The notes below the pieces were generated by a model that made no database searches, was not told the origin of the DNA, and worked only from the letters and a program-made list of their open reading frames with translations. Shown piece after piece: positions 30,044 through 40,196 of a stretch of 64,000 bases of DNA (positions are counted from its first letter, which is position 1; the number at the start of each line of letters is the position of its first letter). The translations under genes and the position numbers were made by a program. Origin of the DNA: Variovorax sp. 770b2 (GTDB lineage: Bacteria; Pseudomonadota; Gammaproteobacteria; Burkholderiales; Burkholderiaceae_C); assembly GCF_900115685.1 (NCBI RefSeq), contig NZ_FOXJ01000001.1, forward strand, positions 3,071,796 to 3,135,795, given 5' to 3'.

Positions 30044-31753
30044 ATGAATCCGACACGAGTTTTCTGGAGCGTCGCGGCCGCACTGGCCTTGTCGCTCTCG
30101 ATGGGCGCGGCCAGCAGCGCGCCGCCGCCCGCGCAGGAAGGCGCCACGCAAAGCAGCCGCGCCGATGCGCAGGCCTTCATCGACGAAGCCACGCGCAAGT
30201 ACAACGCGGGCCTGGTGAACAGCGCCAAGCCCGGGCAGGCCATCGTTCCCGCCGCGGGACCCAACTGGTCGGCCGACCTGGACACCTGGGTCGAATACAC
30301 CTTCCCCGCGAGCTCGGGCGCATCGTGCATGAACGGAACGCCCTACCGCATGTACTACAAGGTCTCCTCCGATGCCGGCATGCGCGACAAGGTGCTGGTC
30401 GACTTCGAGGGCGGCGGCGCCTGCTGGAACTTCGACTCGTGCCGCCCCGGCGCCGACCTCGGCGCGGCCAATCCGGACGGGCTGCCCTCGGGCTACATCC
30501 AGGGCAACGGCATCGTCTCCAACACCGCGCCGCAGTTGATCTCGCCGGTGCTGGAGGGCAACACCTTCCTGGTCGAGGCGGCCGCGCGCCTTCTCTTCGG
30601 GCGAGGCTCGGGCAAGCTGGACGACGGCTGGTGGGGGCGCCTCTGGCAGACGACCACGGCGCCTGAAACGCAGAAGTGGACGAAGGTGGTCTTTCCGTAC
30701 TGCACGGGCGACGTCTCCGCCGGCGCGAGCTTCAGGTCGTTCAACGATCCGGCCGCGCCCGACGATGCGACCAAGACCAAGTACGTCAACTTCAACGGCC
30801 TGAACAACGTGCGCGCGGCCATGAGGTTCCTGCAGGACAACAAGTTCACCCAGAGCCTCTCGGACAAGGGCTACCTGCAGCAACTGCTGGTCTACGGCGG
30901 CAGCGCGGGCGGCTATTCGGCGCAGTTCAACTACCCGATGATCCGGCAGGCGCTCGCCGGCGAGAAGACGCGCGTCGCGCTGCTCAACGACTCGGGCCCG
31001 CTGCTGACGGCACCGGTCTACAACGCGGGCGAAACCATCTCGCCGGCCGACCTGGAGAAGACGCCCGCCGCCAAGTTCTGGCAACTGGCGGCCCACACAT
31101 GGGGCTTCTTCCAGCAGCCGCTGGCGGCCGACATCCGCGTCCCCGGCCACCCCGAATACGCCGAGCAGGCCAGCGGCGTGATCGCGCGGTGGGAGAAGAC
31201 GACGGGCAAGAAGCTCAACATCACCAAGGCCACCGGCGGCGACACCGGCAGCTTCAGCACGCTGCTGTCCAGGCGCTACCCCGACGACCGCTTCGGGCTC
31301 GCGAGCTTCCAGCAGGACCAGGTCATCTCGCGCTTCTTCTTCGTCGGGGCGCAGAACGCCGAGGTCGCAGGCCTGGAGGGCTCGGCGCTGCGCGATGCCA
31401 AGCTCGAGCTCTTTCACAAGGAGCTGGACCTGGTGCGCGCGAACCTCGGTCCGCTGCCCAACTTCGGCTACTACATGCCGTGGTCGCGGTACCTCGTGAT
31501 CGGCAGCCACGTCACGACGGCGCTGACCTTCGCGGGCACCGAGACCTCGCGCGCCGCGAACATGCGCGACGACGGCGGCCGCATCCAGCCGGCCTTCGAC
31601 GGCGATGTGGGGCACTTCCTGAACAACCTGCTGAGCGCCAACAGCCTGGAGGCGGAGCCCGTGCTGAAGGAAGTGGGCCCGGAGAAGGCCGAGCCGCTGA
31701 ACCTGGCCGGGGTGGCGGGCTGGCTGCTGTCGCTGTTCAACGTGTTCGGCTGA
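30044..31753 (+). CDS. Secreted pectin-acetylesterase/Notum-family hydrolase
   Basis: The 569-residue exported protein has a signal peptide (cleavage near ASSA, residue about 26). The oxyanion motif FEGGGACWN (residues 121-129) and the nucleophile motif GGSAGGY with Ser287 are characteristic of the pectin acetylesterase/Notum carboxylesterase family. A DVGHFLNN segment near residue 523 may supply the catalytic His. It is longer than plant members of about 400 residues because of an insertion around residues 345-420. The substrate is an acyl or acetyl ester, identity unknown. It is probably co-transcribed with the preceding helical secreted protein. Confidence 0.8.
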   Translation: MNPTRVFWSVAAALALSLSMGAASSAPPPAQEGATQSSRADAQAFIDEATRKYNAGLVNSAKPGQAIVPAAGPNWSADLDTWVEYTFPASSGASCMNGTPYRMYYKVSSDAGMRDKVLVDFEGGGACWNFDSCRPGADLGAANPDGLPSGYIQGNGIVSNTAPQLISPVLEGNTFLVEAAARLLFGRGSGKLDDGWWGRLWQTTTAPETQKWTKVVFPYCTGDVSAGASFRSFNDPAAPDDATKTKYVNFNGLNNVRAAMRFLQDNKFTQSLSDKGYLQQLLVYGGSAGGYSAQFNYPMIRQALAGEKTRVALLNDSGPLLTAPVYNAGETISPADLEKTPAAKFWQLAAHTWGFFQQPLAADIRVPGHPEYAEQASGVIARWEKTTGKKLNITKATGGDTGSFSTLLSRRYPDDRFGLASFQQDQVISRFFFVGAQNAEVAGLEGSALRDAKLELFHKELDLVRANLGPLPNFGYYMPWSRYLVIGSHVTTALTFAGTETSRAANMRDDGGRIQPAFDGDVGHFLNNLLSANSLEAEPVLKEVGPEKAEPLNLAGVAGWLLSLFNVFG

Positions 31754-31780
31754 CCGGCGCCAGGCCGGGCGCGAGGCGCG

Positions 31781-33079
31781 TCAAAGGCTGCAGGTGCGAA
31801 AACCGAAGAAGCCGTCGTCGCGCTCCGGCAGCGCGAAGCCCCGGCGGCGCGGCGAACGAAGCCGCGCACGCGTGGCGAACGATGCGCCGCGCAACACACG
31901 CGCACGGCCGAAGGCGGCCACCGGATCGAACTCGCCGCCCGCGCTCCACGGATCGGCGCGGAACCCCGGCCACGGCTGCAGCGTGCCCGCGGTCCACTCG
32001 TGCACGTCGGCCCAGCGGAAGCCGCGCCGCGCCGCGGTGTGCGCCGCGATCTCCCACTCGACCTCGGTCGCGATGCGGCGCCCCGCCCAGCGCGCCCAGG
32101 CGTCGGCCTCCCACCAGCTCAGGTGCACGGCGCTGTGGTGCCCTGCCGCGCGCACCGTGACGCCGAAGCGGTGCTGCAGCACCGAGCCGCCGGTGCCGTT
32201 GCGCGCCGCGCCGATCTGCTCGACATGGCGCGGCCCGCGCCGTCCCTCCACCTGCGCGGCCAGCCAGCGCCAGCCCTCGGCCTGCCACAGCTCCTCGCGG
32301 TCGTAGCCACCGTCGTCGACGAATTCGATGTACTGGTTCCAGGTGACCGGTTGCGCATCGATCTCGAACTCGGGCACGTCGATGCGGTGCGCGGCGCGCT
32401 CCTGCGCAAAGGCAAAGCCGCTCCCGGACAGGCCCAGCTCCCAGCGCGTGGCGGGCACCAGGAGCGGCTCGTGCGTGACGGCGATGGGCGCCTGCTCGAT
32501 GCCCAGGGGCAGCCCGAGCGTCTGCGCCATCACCACGAACTGCTCGCCGCGCAGGTCTTCGTGGAACAGCGCGAGGCGATAGAAGTACAGGCCCGCATCG
32601 GTCTCGGCCGCGTGCTCGAGCAGCTCGAGCGTGCTCTCCAGCGTTTCGAGCAGGTAGGCCTTGGTCTGGCCGAGATACGGCAGGTCGGCCGACCAGCGGC
32701 GGCCGGGCGCGCTCTGCGCCGGGTTCCACCAGTCGTCGGCGCTCGGCTCGATGGCCGCCAGCCGCGTGGGCCGCACCGGGCAGTCGATGCCGAAGGCGCG
32801 CTGCGTGTTGCGGCCGATCCACCATTCCGCGAACCAGCCGATGTGCCCAGCCAGCCACACCGGGGGCACCACGCCTTCGTCCTCGGGCACGGGCGGCACG
32901 GCGAGGGCCTCGGAGCCCAGCGCCTCTTCGTACAGGGTCAGCAGGTGAAGCGTGTGGTTGCGCGCGTCGATCAGGGCCAGCGAGAGCAGGTCGCGGCCAG
33001 CGCGGCACATGTCGGGCGAATCGATGGAATGCGGCGCCGCCCCGGCGGCAGACGAGGTGCGTCTCGGTGTCTGGGCCAT
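31781..33079 (-). CDS. EgtB/SenA-like nonheme iron sulfoxide/selenoxide synthase homologue
   Basis: The predicted 432-residue protein has an N-terminal DinB-like domain (residues about 25-190) and a C-terminal formylglycine-generating-enzyme-type domain (residues about 225-430, PVTWNQYIEFVDDGGY, HLSWWEADAWARWAGRRIATE, RVLRGASFATR). This is the architecture of EgtB (ergothioneine) and SenA (selenoneine) synthases. The usual HX3HXE iron motif reads H173-E-D-L-R177-G-E179, with Arg replacing the second His; His79 in WLAGHIGW is kept. No egtD, senB or senC lies next to it. It is convergent with the esterase gene. Activity is uncertain; a related C-S or C-Se bond-forming role is inferred from fold only. 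Confidence 0.75.
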   Translation of the reverse strand: MAQTPRRTSSAAGAAPHSIDSPDMCRAGRDLLSLALIDARNHTLHLLTLYEEALGSEALAVPPVPEDEGVVPPVWLAGHIGWFAEWWIGRNTQRAFGIDCPVRPTRLAAIEPSADDWWNPAQSAPGRRWSADLPYLGQTKAYLLETLESTLELLEHAAETDAGLYFYRLALFHEDLRGEQFVVMAQTLGLPLGIEQAPIAVTHEPLLVPATRWELGLSGSGFAFAQERAAHRIDVPEFEIDAQPVTWNQYIEFVDDGGYDREELWQAEGWRWLAAQVEGRRGPRHVEQIGAARNGTGGSVLQHRFGVTVRAAGHHSAVHLSWWEADAWARWAGRRIATEVEWEIAAHTAARRGFRWADVHEWTAGTLQPWPGFRADPWSAGGEFDPVAAFGRARVLRGASFATRARLRSPRRRGFALPERDDGFFGFRTCSL

Positions 33080-33242
33080 GACGGCATTATGACCAGCCGC
33101 AGCCCCTGGGTACGCCCTCAAGGAACTTTTCCAGTACACCGATAGAATCCGCACCGCCTCACGCACCCGACCCGCTGGCACACAAGGCCAGCGCGTCGGG
33201 TGCCTTCGTATCTGGGGCATCCAATACAAAAATGGAGACGTA

Positions 33243-33896
33243 ATGCAAGGCTTGCTCAAGCTGTCCCGGGCCATCGACTGGCTCAACGCCCAAGTGGGCA
33301 AATACGCCATCTGGCTCATCCTGGCCGCCACGGCGATCAGCGCCCTCAACGCGATCGTGCGCAAGGTCTTCAACACCAGTTCCAACGCCTTCCTCGAAGT
33401 GCAGTGGTACCTGTTTGCCTGGTCCTTCCTGATCGCCGCCGGCTACACGCTGCTGCATCGGGAGCACGTGCGCATCGACGTGCTCAACAGCCGCCTGTCC
33501 AAGCGCAAGCAGGTGTGGATCGACATCCTCGGCTTCGCGTTCTTCCTCACGCCGCTGTGCCTGACGGTGCTCTACCTGTCGATGCCCGTGGTGATCCAGA
33601 TGTACCAGTCGGGCGAGATGTCGGGCAACTCGGGCGGCTTGATCCGCTGGCCCGTGTGGGCGGCGTTGCCGTTCGGCTTCACGCTGCTGCTGCTGCAGGG
33701 CTGGTCGGAGCTGATCAAGCGCATCGCCTTCCTGCGCGGCCAGGGCCCCGACCCGATGGGCCGGCTGACCGACAAGACGGCCGAGGCCGAACTCATCGAA
33801 GCGCTGCGCCTGCAGGCCGAGGCGGACGCCGCCAAGGCGGCCGCTGCTGCTGCAGCAGGCACGGGCACGGGCGCGACGCCCAAGCCGCAACACTGA
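33243..33896 (+). CDS. TRAP transporter small permease (DctQ type)
   Basis: The 217-residue membrane protein has four predicted membrane helices (residues about 20-40, 55-75, 95-115 and 140-160), the DctQ topology, with FLEVQWYLFAWSFLIAAGY as a typical second-helix motif. The C-terminus carries an Ala-rich, low-complexity tail. It lies 26 bp before the large permease and works with it and the solute-binding protein at 35893 in sodium-driven uptake. Confidence 0.9.
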   Translation: MQGLLKLSRAIDWLNAQVGKYAIWLILAATAISALNAIVRKVFNTSSNAFLEVQWYLFAWSFLIAAGYTLLHREHVRIDVLNSRLSKRKQVWIDILGFAFFLTPLCLTVLYLSMPVVIQMYQSGEMSGNSGGLIRWPVWAALPFGFTLLLLQGWSELIKRIAFLRGQGPDPMGRLTDKTAEAELIEALRLQAEADAAKAAAAAAAGTGTGATPKPQH

Positions 33897-33922
33897 ACCG
33901 CCGGGCGCCAGAAAAAAACACC

Positions 33923-35776
33923 ATGGAATTCATCGTCGCCAACTTCGCCCCGATCATGTTCGCGGGGCTCATCTGCTTCCTGCTGCTGGGTTTCCCGGTG
34001 GCGTTCAGCCTCGGGGCCTGCGGCCTCTTCTTCGGTTTCGTCGGCATCGAGCTGGGCGTGTTCCAGTCGTCGGTGATGGCCTGGCTGCCGCAGCGGCTGA
34101 TCGGCATCATGGCCAACGACACACTGCTGGCCGTTCCCTTCTTCACGCTCATGGGGCTCGTCCTGGAGCGCAGCGGCATGGCCGAGGACCTGCTGGACAC
34201 CGTCGGCCAGGTCTTCGGTCCGATGCGCGGCGGCCTCGCCCTGGCGGTGATCTTCGTCGGCGCGCTGCTGGCGGCCACCACCGGCGTGGTGGCGGCCTCG
34301 GTCATCTCGATGGGCCTGATCTCGCTGCCGATCATGCTGCGCTACGGCTACGACCGGCGCCTTTCCAGCGGCGTCATCGCCGCCTCGGGCACGCTGGCGC
34401 AGATCATTCCGCCCTCGCTGGTGCTGATCATCATGGCCGACCAGCTCGGCAAGAGCGTCGGCGACATGTACAAGGGCGCCTTCCTGCCCGGCTTCATGCT
34501 GATGGGCCTGTACGTGCTGTACGTGGTGTTCCTGGCGATCTTCAAGCCCACGCAGGTGCCCGCGCTGCCGCCCGAGGCACGCACCTTCCGCGAGCCCGAT
34601 GGCAGCGGCGGCTACACCTCGCTGGTGGGCATCACCGCGCTGTCGGCGGTCGTGGCCGTGATCCTCGCGCGCAACATGGAGGCCGTGCACACCTGGTTCC
34701 AGGGCCGTGAAGTGACCTTCGTGGCGACCGACGAAAAAGTCGTGGTGGCCATGTGCGGCGGCGTGTTCGTGGCGCTGGTGATCGCTCTCATCAACAAGGG
34801 CCTGAAGCTCAACCTGCTGTCGCGCCTGGCCGAGCGGGTCACCTTCGTGCTGATTCCGCCGCTGCTGCTGATCTTCCTGGTGCTGGGCACCATCTTCCTG
34901 GGCGTGGCCACGCCCACCGAAGGCGGGGCGATGGGCGCCATGGGCGCGCTGGTCATGGCCTGGGTCCGCCGGCGCATGAGCTTCTCGCTGCTCAAGCAGG
35001 CGCTGGGCTCGACCACGCGGCTGTCCAGCTTCGTGATGTTCATCCTGATCGGCGCCACAGTGTTCAGCCTGGTGTTCCAGGCCGCCGATGGCCCGATCTG
35101 GGTGGAGCACCTGCTGTCGTCGCTGCCCGGCGGCCCGGTGGGCTTCCTGATCGCGGTGAACGTGCTGGTGTTCTTCCTGGCGTTCTTCCTCGACTACTTC
35201 GAGCTGTCGTTCATCGTGGTGCCGCTCCTGGCGCCGGTGGCGCACAAGCTGGGCATCGACCTGATCTGGTTCGGCGTGCTGCTCGCAGTGAACATGCAGA
35301 CCTCGTTCATGCATCCGCCCTTCGGTTTCGCGCTGTTCTTCCTGCGCTCGGTCGCACCCGAGAAGCAGTATGTGGACCGCGTGACCCAGAAGGTCATGGA
35401 GCCCGTCACCACGATGCAGATCTACAAGGGCGCGATCCCGTTCGTGCTGATCCAGCTCACCATGGTGGGCATCCTCATCGCGTTCCCGCAGATCGTGACC
35501 GGCAGCCTGGACAAGGAGGTCAAGGTCAACCTGGACGACATCGGCGCGCAGATGCGCGACAGCCTGAAGTCCGACGAGGGCGCGACGCCCACCGATCCCT
35601 ATGGCGGCCCCGAGGAGGCCGCACCGGGCGCAGCGCCGAAAACCGAGCCGGACGCCGCTCCAGGTGCCGCTCCAGGTGCCGCGCCCGCGGTGCCGGAACC
35701 GTCGGCGGAAAGCACCGAGAGCGATCCGATGAAGGCGATGCAGGACGCGCTCAAGGCGCAGAACCCCAAGCCCTGA
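33923..35776 (+). CDS. TRAP transporter large permease (DctM type)
   Basis: This 617-residue membrane protein has about twelve to fourteen hydrophobic segments and DctM motifs such as LAVPFFTLMG and the two re-entrant-loop regions ASGTLAQIIPPSLVL and NMQTSFMHPPFGFALF. It is about 170 residues longer than many DctM proteins. The excess is an insertion near residues 210-280 and a C-terminal cytosolic tail of about 75 residues rich in Ala, Pro and Glu with GAAPGAAP repeats. It follows the small permease directly. Confidence 0.9.
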   Translation: MEFIVANFAPIMFAGLICFLLLGFPVAFSLGACGLFFGFVGIELGVFQSSVMAWLPQRLIGIMANDTLLAVPFFTLMGLVLERSGMAEDLLDTVGQVFGPMRGGLALAVIFVGALLAATTGVVAASVISMGLISLPIMLRYGYDRRLSSGVIAASGTLAQIIPPSLVLIIMADQLGKSVGDMYKGAFLPGFMLMGLYVLYVVFLAIFKPTQVPALPPEARTFREPDGSGGYTSLVGITALSAVVAVILARNMEAVHTWFQGREVTFVATDEKVVVAMCGGVFVALVIALINKGLKLNLLSRLAERVTFVLIPPLLLIFLVLGTIFLGVATPTEGGAMGAMGALVMAWVRRRMSFSLLKQALGSTTRLSSFVMFILIGATVFSLVFQAADGPIWVEHLLSSLPGGPVGFLIAVNVLVFFLAFFLDYFELSFIVVPLLAPVAHKLGIDLIWFGVLLAVNMQTSFMHPPFGFALFFLRSVAPEKQYVDRVTQKVMEPVTTMQIYKGAIPFVLIQLTMVGILIAFPQIVTGSLDKEVKVNLDDIGAQMRDSLKSDEGATPTDPYGGPEEAAPGAAPKTEPDAAPGAAPGAAPAVPEPSAESTESDPMKAMQDALKAQNPKP

Positions 35777-35817
35777 GCACTGAACGGAGCCTCCTCCCCC
35801 AGGAGGCAGGCCCCATG

Positions 35818-35855
35818 AAAAAAGGCCGGTCCGCGAAAGCAGACCGGCCTTTTTG
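35818..35855. terminator. Bidirectional intrinsic terminator between convergent TRAP genes
   Basis: GGCCGGTC (35824-35831) pairs with GACCGGCC (35842-35849). An A-run precedes and a T-run follows, so it can end transcription from the permease operon and from the convergent binding-protein gene. Confidence 0.85.
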
Positions 35856-35892
35856 CCGCGTGCCGCCGACAAGCCGGCGGCAGCGCGTCGCG

Positions 35893-36975
35893 TCAGATCT
35901 TGACCGAGTTCATGTACTGGTTGAACGGGTACTCCGAGAAGCGGTTCCACAGGATCTGGTCGCGCTGGAAGGCGCGCATGTCCTGGTGGATCTTCTTGAA
36001 GTCGGCCGACTTGGCTTCGTGCTCGGCGAACACTTCCATCGAGGCCTTGAAGCCCGCGTCCATCACGGCCTTGGGGAACGGCTTGAGCTGCGTCTTGGCG
36101 GCCACGAGGCGCTTGATCGCGAGCGGGTTGAAGGCGTCGTACTTGGCGATCATGTCGCGCGCGGCAACCTTGGTGGCCGCATCCAGGATGGCCTTGTTCT
36201 CGTCCGACAGCTTGGCCCAGGCCTTGTTGTTGATGAAGAACTCCAGGTCGGCGCCGCCTTCCCACCAGCCGGGGTAGTAGTAGTACGGCGCAACCTTGTT
36301 GAAGCCCAGCTTCTCGTCGTCGTACGGGCCGACGAACTCGGCGGCGTCCAGCGTGCCCTTCTCGAGCGCCTGGTACACATCGCCGGCGGGCATGTTCTGC
36401 GACACCACGCCCAGCTTGGCCATGGCCTCGCCGAACACGCCGCCGCCCATGCGCATCTTCAGGCCCTTCAGGTCTTCGACCGCCTTGATTTCCTTGCGGT
36501 ACCAGCCGCCCATCTGCGTGCCGGTGTTGCCGGCGCTGGCGGTACGGAAGTTGTACTGCGCGAAGAAGGCGTCCAGGAGCTTGCGGCCGTTGCCGTACTC
36601 TTTCCACGAATCGGTCTGGCGCGCGGTCAGGCCGAAGGGCACGGCGCAGCTGAACGCGAAGATCGGGTCCTTGCCGGTGAAGTAGTAGGCGGCGGTCTGC
36701 GCCATCTCGAGCGTGTCGCCCTGCAGCGCGTCGACGACGCCGAACGCGGGCATCAGTTCGCCGGCGGGGTGGGCCGAAATCTCGAACTTGCCGCCCGACA
36801 GCGCCTTGACGGTCTTGGAGAGCATTTCAGCGCTGCCGAAAATCGTGTCGAGCGAGCGAGGGAAGCTCGACGCGAGGCGCCAGCGCACTGCTGCCTGCGC
36901 ATGCACGGCGGGTGCAATGCCGGCGGCCAAAACGCCGGCGATGCCAGCGTTTTTGATGAGGGAACGACGATCCAT
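35893..36975 (-). CDS. TRAP transporter solute-binding protein (TakP/DctP type)
   Basis: The 360-residue exported protein has a Tat-like signal (MDRRSLIKNAG..., cleavage near VHAQA). TGTQMGGWYRKEIK near residue 155 and GPYDDEKLGFNKVAPYYYYPGWWE near residue 215 match the TakP subgroup, where the conserved Arg and Trp hold the carboxylate of 2-oxo acids with a cation. A 2-oxo acid or another organic acid is therefore likely. It is encoded convergently to the TRAP permeases, not in line with them. Confidence 0.88.
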   Translation of the reverse strand: MDRRSLIKNAGIAGVLAAGIAPAVHAQAAVRWRLASSFPRSLDTIFGSAEMLSKTVKALSGGKFEISAHPAGELMPAFGVVDALQGDTLEMAQTAAYYFTGKDPIFAFSCAVPFGLTARQTDSWKEYGNGRKLLDAFFAQYNFRTASAGNTGTQMGGWYRKEIKAVEDLKGLKMRMGGGVFGEAMAKLGVVSQNMPAGDVYQALEKGTLDAAEFVGPYDDEKLGFNKVAPYYYYPGWWEGGADLEFFINNKAWAKLSDENKAILDAATKVAARDMIAKYDAFNPLAIKRLVAAKTQLKPFPKAVMDAGFKASMEVFAEHEAKSADFKKIHQDMRAFQRDQILWNRFSEYPFNQYMNSVKI

Positions 36976-36996
36976 TGATTCACTCCGGGTTCTTTT

Positions 36997-37067
36997 GAAA
37001 AAAACGAAACGCGGCTTGTGGCCGCGTTGGGGACTTTTGTATAAGTCTTCTTGATTGTAAAAACCGC
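36997..37067 (-). terminator. Two hairpins with T-runs downstream of dxs
   Basis: On the minus strand CGCCT-GTA-AGGCG (37067-37055) is followed by a T-run, giving a short terminator for the xseB-ispA-dxs operon. A second hairpin ACGCGGC-N5-GCCGCGT (37027-37009) followed by a T-rich run lies 22 bp upstream of the TRAP binding-protein start codon and may insulate or attenuate that gene. Confidence 0.5.
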
Positions 37068-37089
37068 CTTACAGGCGTCCGGCGGGGGT

Positions 37090-38946
37090 TTACCCTGCGA
37101 CGGCGCCGAAGCGTTGCGTGATCGATGCCGCAATGCCCGCTGCATCGAGCCCGATCGATGCGAGCAGCTTGGCCGGATCGCCGTGTTCGACGAAGCGGTC
37201 GGGCAGGCCCAGCTGCAGCACGGGCTTTTGCACGTTGGCCGCCTGCAATGCCTCGAGCACCGCACTGCCCGCGCCGCCCATGGTGGCGCCCTCTTCGAGC
37301 GTGACGATGGCATCGTGCGTGCCCGCCACCTTCAGCAGCAGTTCGACGTCCAGCGGCTTGGCCCAGCGCATGTTGACCACCGTCGCATCGAGCGATTCGG
37401 CTGCGGTGAGCGCGGGATACAGGAGCGAACCGAACGCGAGGATCGCGATGCGCTTGCCTTCGCGGCGCACTTCGCCCTTGCCGAGCGGCAGCCCGGCGAG
37501 CGTGAGGTGCGGCGCGACGCCGGCACCCGCGCCGCGCGGGTAGCGCACGGCCACTGGATGGTTCTGCTCGTAGGCGCTCGTGAGCAATTGGCGCAACTCG
37601 CGTTCGTCCGCGGGGCAGGCGATGCTCATGTTGGGAATGCAGCGCAGGAACGGGATGTCGTAGGCACCCGCGTGCGTGGCACCGTCGGCGCCCACGAGGC
37701 CCGCGCGGTCGAGCGCGAACACCACCGGCAGGTTCTGGATCGCGACGTCGTGGATCAGCTGATCGTAGGCGCGCTGCAAAAAGGTCGAGTAGATCGCGAC
37801 CACGGGCTTGAGGCCTTCGCATGCGAGGCCCGCCGCGAAAGTCACCGCGTGCTGCTCGGCGATGCCGACGTCGTAATAGCGATCGGGAAAGCGCTGCTCG
37901 AACTCCACGAGCCCCGAGCCTTCGCGCATCGCGGGCGTGATGCCCACGAGCCGGCCGTCGTGCGCGGCCGTGTCGCACAGCCACTGGCCGAACACCTGCG
38001 TGAAGGTCTGCTTGGCCACCGCGGCGGACTTGACGAGGCCCACCTGCGGATCGAACTTGCCGGGCCCGTGGTAGGCCACCGGATCGGCTTCGGCCAGCTT
38101 GTAGCCCTGCCCCTTCTTCGTGACCACGTGCAGGAACTGCGGGCCGCTCAGGTGCTTCAGGTTCTCCAGCGTGGGCACCAGCGAATCGAGGTCGTGGCCG
38201 TCGATCGGGCCGACGTAGTTGAAGCCGAACTGTTCGAAGAGCGTCGCCGGCACGACCATGCCCTTGGCATGCTGCTCGAAGCGCTTGGCGAGTTCGAAGA
38301 GCGGCGGCGCGGCGCGCAGCACGCTCTTGCCCACGTTCTTGGCAGCGGCGTAGAAATTGCCGCTCATCAGCTGCGCGAGATAGCGGTTGAGCGCGCCCAC
38401 CGGCGGGCTGATCGACATGTCGTTGTCGTTCAGGATCACCAGGAGCTTGCAGTCGCACACGCCCGCGTTGTTGAGCGCCTCGAAGGCCATGCCGGCCGTC
38501 AATGCGCCGTCGCCGATGATGGCCACGGTGTAGCGGTCTTCGCCCTTCTGCTTGGCGGCCATCGCCATGCCGAGCGCGGCCGAGATGCTGGTGGACGAGT
38601 GCGCAGTGCCGAAGGTGTCGTACTCGCTCTCGCTTCGCTGCGGAAAGCCCGAGATGCCGCCGATCTGCCTGAGCGTGGGCATGCGCTCGCGCCGGCCGGT
38701 GAGGATCTTGTGCGGATAGGTCTGGTGGCCCACGTCCCACACCAGCCGGTCGTGCGGCGTGTTGAACACGTGGTGCAGCGCGACCGTCAACTCGACCGTG
38801 CCGAGGTTGGAGCTCAGGTGGCCGCCGGTGCGCGAGACGTTGTCGAGCACGCAGGCGCGCACCTCGTCGGACAGTTGCCGCAGCTGTGCACGGTCGTACT
38901 GGCGGATCGGCGAGGGGTCGTGGAGAGTGGGAAGCAGCGGAGCCAT
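37090..38946 (-). CDS. dxs: 1-Deoxy-D-xylulose-5-phosphate synthase
   Basis: The 618-residue thiamine-diphosphate enzyme condenses pyruvate and glyceraldehyde 3-phosphate in the first step of the non-mevalonate isoprenoid pathway. [19 protein letters not shown] with the conserved His near residue 43, the ThDP motif [18 protein letters not shown] and the C-terminal transketolase domain ([19 protein letters not shown]) are all present. Length is normal. It ends the xseB-ispA-dxs operon, the usual betaproteobacterial order, 19 bp after ispA. Confidence 0.96.
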   Translation of the reverse strand: MAPLLPTLHDPSPIRQYDRAQLRQLSDEVRACVLDNVSRTGGHLSSNLGTVELTVALHHVFNTPHDRLVWDVGHQTYPHKILTGRRERMPTLRQIGGISGFPQRSESEYDTFGTAHSSTSISAALGMAMAAKQKGEDRYTVAIIGDGALTAGMAFEALNNAGVCDCKLLVILNDNDMSISPPVGALNRYLAQLMSGNFYAAAKNVGKSVLRAAPPLFELAKRFEQHAKGMVVPATLFEQFGFNYVGPIDGHDLDSLVPTLENLKHLSGPQFLHVVTKKGQGYKLAEADPVAYHGPGKFDPQVGLVKSAAVAKQTFTQVFGQWLCDTAAHDGRLVGITPAMREGSGLVEFEQRFPDRYYDVGIAEQHAVTFAAGLACEGLKPVVAIYSTFLQRAYDQLIHDVAIQNLPVVFALDRAGLVGADGATHAGAYDIPFLRCIPNMSIACPADERELRQLLTSAYEQNHPVAVRYPRGAGAGVAPHLTLAGLPLGKGEVRREGKRIAILAFGSLLYPALTAAESLDATVVNMRWAKPLDVELLLKVAGTHDAIVTLEEGATMGGAGSAVLEALQAANVQKPVLQLGLPDRFVEHGDPAKLLASIGLDAAGIAASITQRFGAVAG

Positions 38947-38965
38947 GTGGAGTGTTGTTCTTTTC

Positions 38966-39880
38966 TCAGTGGTGGCGGTCGACCACCATGTGGGCCAGCG
39001 CGCGCAACGCGGCGGTGTCGGCCAGGCCGCTCCTGGCCAGGGCGGCGAGCGCATCGGCCAGCAGTTGGCGGGCCTGCGTGCGCGCGCCGTCCAGGCCGAG
39101 CAGCGACACGTAGGTGGGCTTGTCGGCGGCGGCATCCTTGCCGGCGGTCTTGCCCAGGGTTTGCGAATCGGCGGTGACGTCCAGGATGTCGTCCACCACC
39201 TGGAATGCGAGACCGATGGCCGCGCCGTATTCGCACAGCGCCTTCAGCGCGGCGGTGGACACGTGGCCGCAGGCGGCGCCCATCTCGACACTGCCCTGCA
39301 GCAGCGCGCCGGTCTTCAGGCGGTGCATTTCGCGCAGCTGTGCTTCGTTCAGTGCGATGCCGACGCTCGCGAGATCGATCGCCTGGCCGCCCGCCATGCC
39401 CTGGCTGCCCGCGGCGCGCGCGAGCAGGCGGCACAGCGTGGCCTGCGTGGCCGCGGGAATCTCGTCGCCCTCGGGCGTGAGCAGCTCGAAGGCCAGCGCC
39501 TGCAGCGCATCGCCCGCGAGCAGCGCATCGGCCTCGCCGAACTTCACATGCACCGTGGGCTTGCCGCGGCGCAGCACGTCGTTGTCCATGCAGGGCAGGT
39601 CGTCGTGCACCAGCGAATAGGCGTGGATCAGTTCGGTGGCGCAGGCCGCGCGCAGCGCGGCGGCTTCGTTGCCGCCGACCGCTTCGCTGGCCGCGAGCAC
39701 CAGGAGCGGCCGCAGCCGCTTGCCGCCGTCGAGCACCGCATAGCGCATCGCATCGCCCAGCAGCACCGGCGAATCGACGCCGACCCAGCGCGAGAGCGCC
39801 GCTTCGACGCGGGCCAGGTGCGGTTCGCTCCAGCCGGCGAGCCGGGCGGCATTCCAGTCGGTCATGGTGGCCGCGCTCAT
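38966..39880 (-). CDS. ispA: Farnesyl diphosphate synthase (polyprenyl synthetase)
   Basis: The 304-residue class I prenyltransferase makes farnesyl diphosphate from DMAPP and IPP. The first Asp-rich motif is [10 protein letters not shown] near residue 95 and the second is FQVVDDILD near residue 225. The basic motif DGGKRLRP is near residue 50. I chose the ATG at 39880 because it overlaps the xseB stop as ATGA; a start at 39865 (MTDWN) would be five residues shorter and is also plausible. It lies between xseB and dxs. Confidence 0.94.
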   Translation of the reverse strand: MSAATMTDWNAARLAGWSEPHLARVEAALSRWVGVDSPVLLGDAMRYAVLDGGKRLRPLLVLAASEAVGGNEAAALRAACATELIHAYSLVHDDLPCMDNDVLRRGKPTVHVKFGEADALLAGDALQALAFELLTPEGDEIPAATQATLCRLLARAAGSQGMAGGQAIDLASVGIALNEAQLREMHRLKTGALLQGSVEMGAACGHVSTAALKALCEYGAAIGLAFQVVDDILDVTADSQTLGKTAGKDAAADKPTYVSLLGLDGARTQARQLLADALAALARSGLADTAALRALAHMVVDRHH

Positions 39881-40143
39881 TCGGCCGTCCAGACCTTCAG
39901 GCTGCCCGCGTCGAGCACCTTGATCTGGTCTTCGACCGCCTGCAGCTTGTCGCGGCAGAAGGCGAGCAATGCGGCGCCGCGCTGGTAGCTGCCCAGCAGT
40001 TGGTCCAGCGGCAACTGGCCCGATTCGAGTTCTGCGACCAGTTGCTCCAGTTCCTGAAGCCCGGCTTCGTAACTGGCGGGCAACGGCCCCGTATCGGGCG
40101 TGGCCGCCGGGCTGGAAGAGGAAGGGGAAGGCACCTTGGGCAT
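39877..40143 (-). CDS. xseB: Exodeoxyribonuclease VII small subunit
   Basis: The product has 88 residues: a Ser/Pro-rich N-terminal arm of about 22 residues followed by the helical XseB domain [20 protein letters not shown] and the [20 protein letters not shown] helix. It pairs with XseA to degrade single-stranded DNA. It is the first gene of the isoprenoid operon, the normal context in this bacterial group. Confidence 0.93.
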   Translation of the reverse strand: MPKVPSPSSSSPAATPDTGPLPASYEAGLQELEQLVAELESGQLPLDQLLGSYQRGAALLAFCRDKLQAVEDQIKVLDAGSLKVWTAE

Positions 40144-40196
40144 GCAACGGAACGTGGGTGAAACGGGGCATTTTAGGACGGGGACCGAATCGGACG

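Noticed and set aside
31781..33079. Calling this a genuine selenoneine synthase (senA)
   Set aside because: senB and senC are missing next to it and the iron motif has an Arg for His change, so only an EgtB/SenA-like label is justified.
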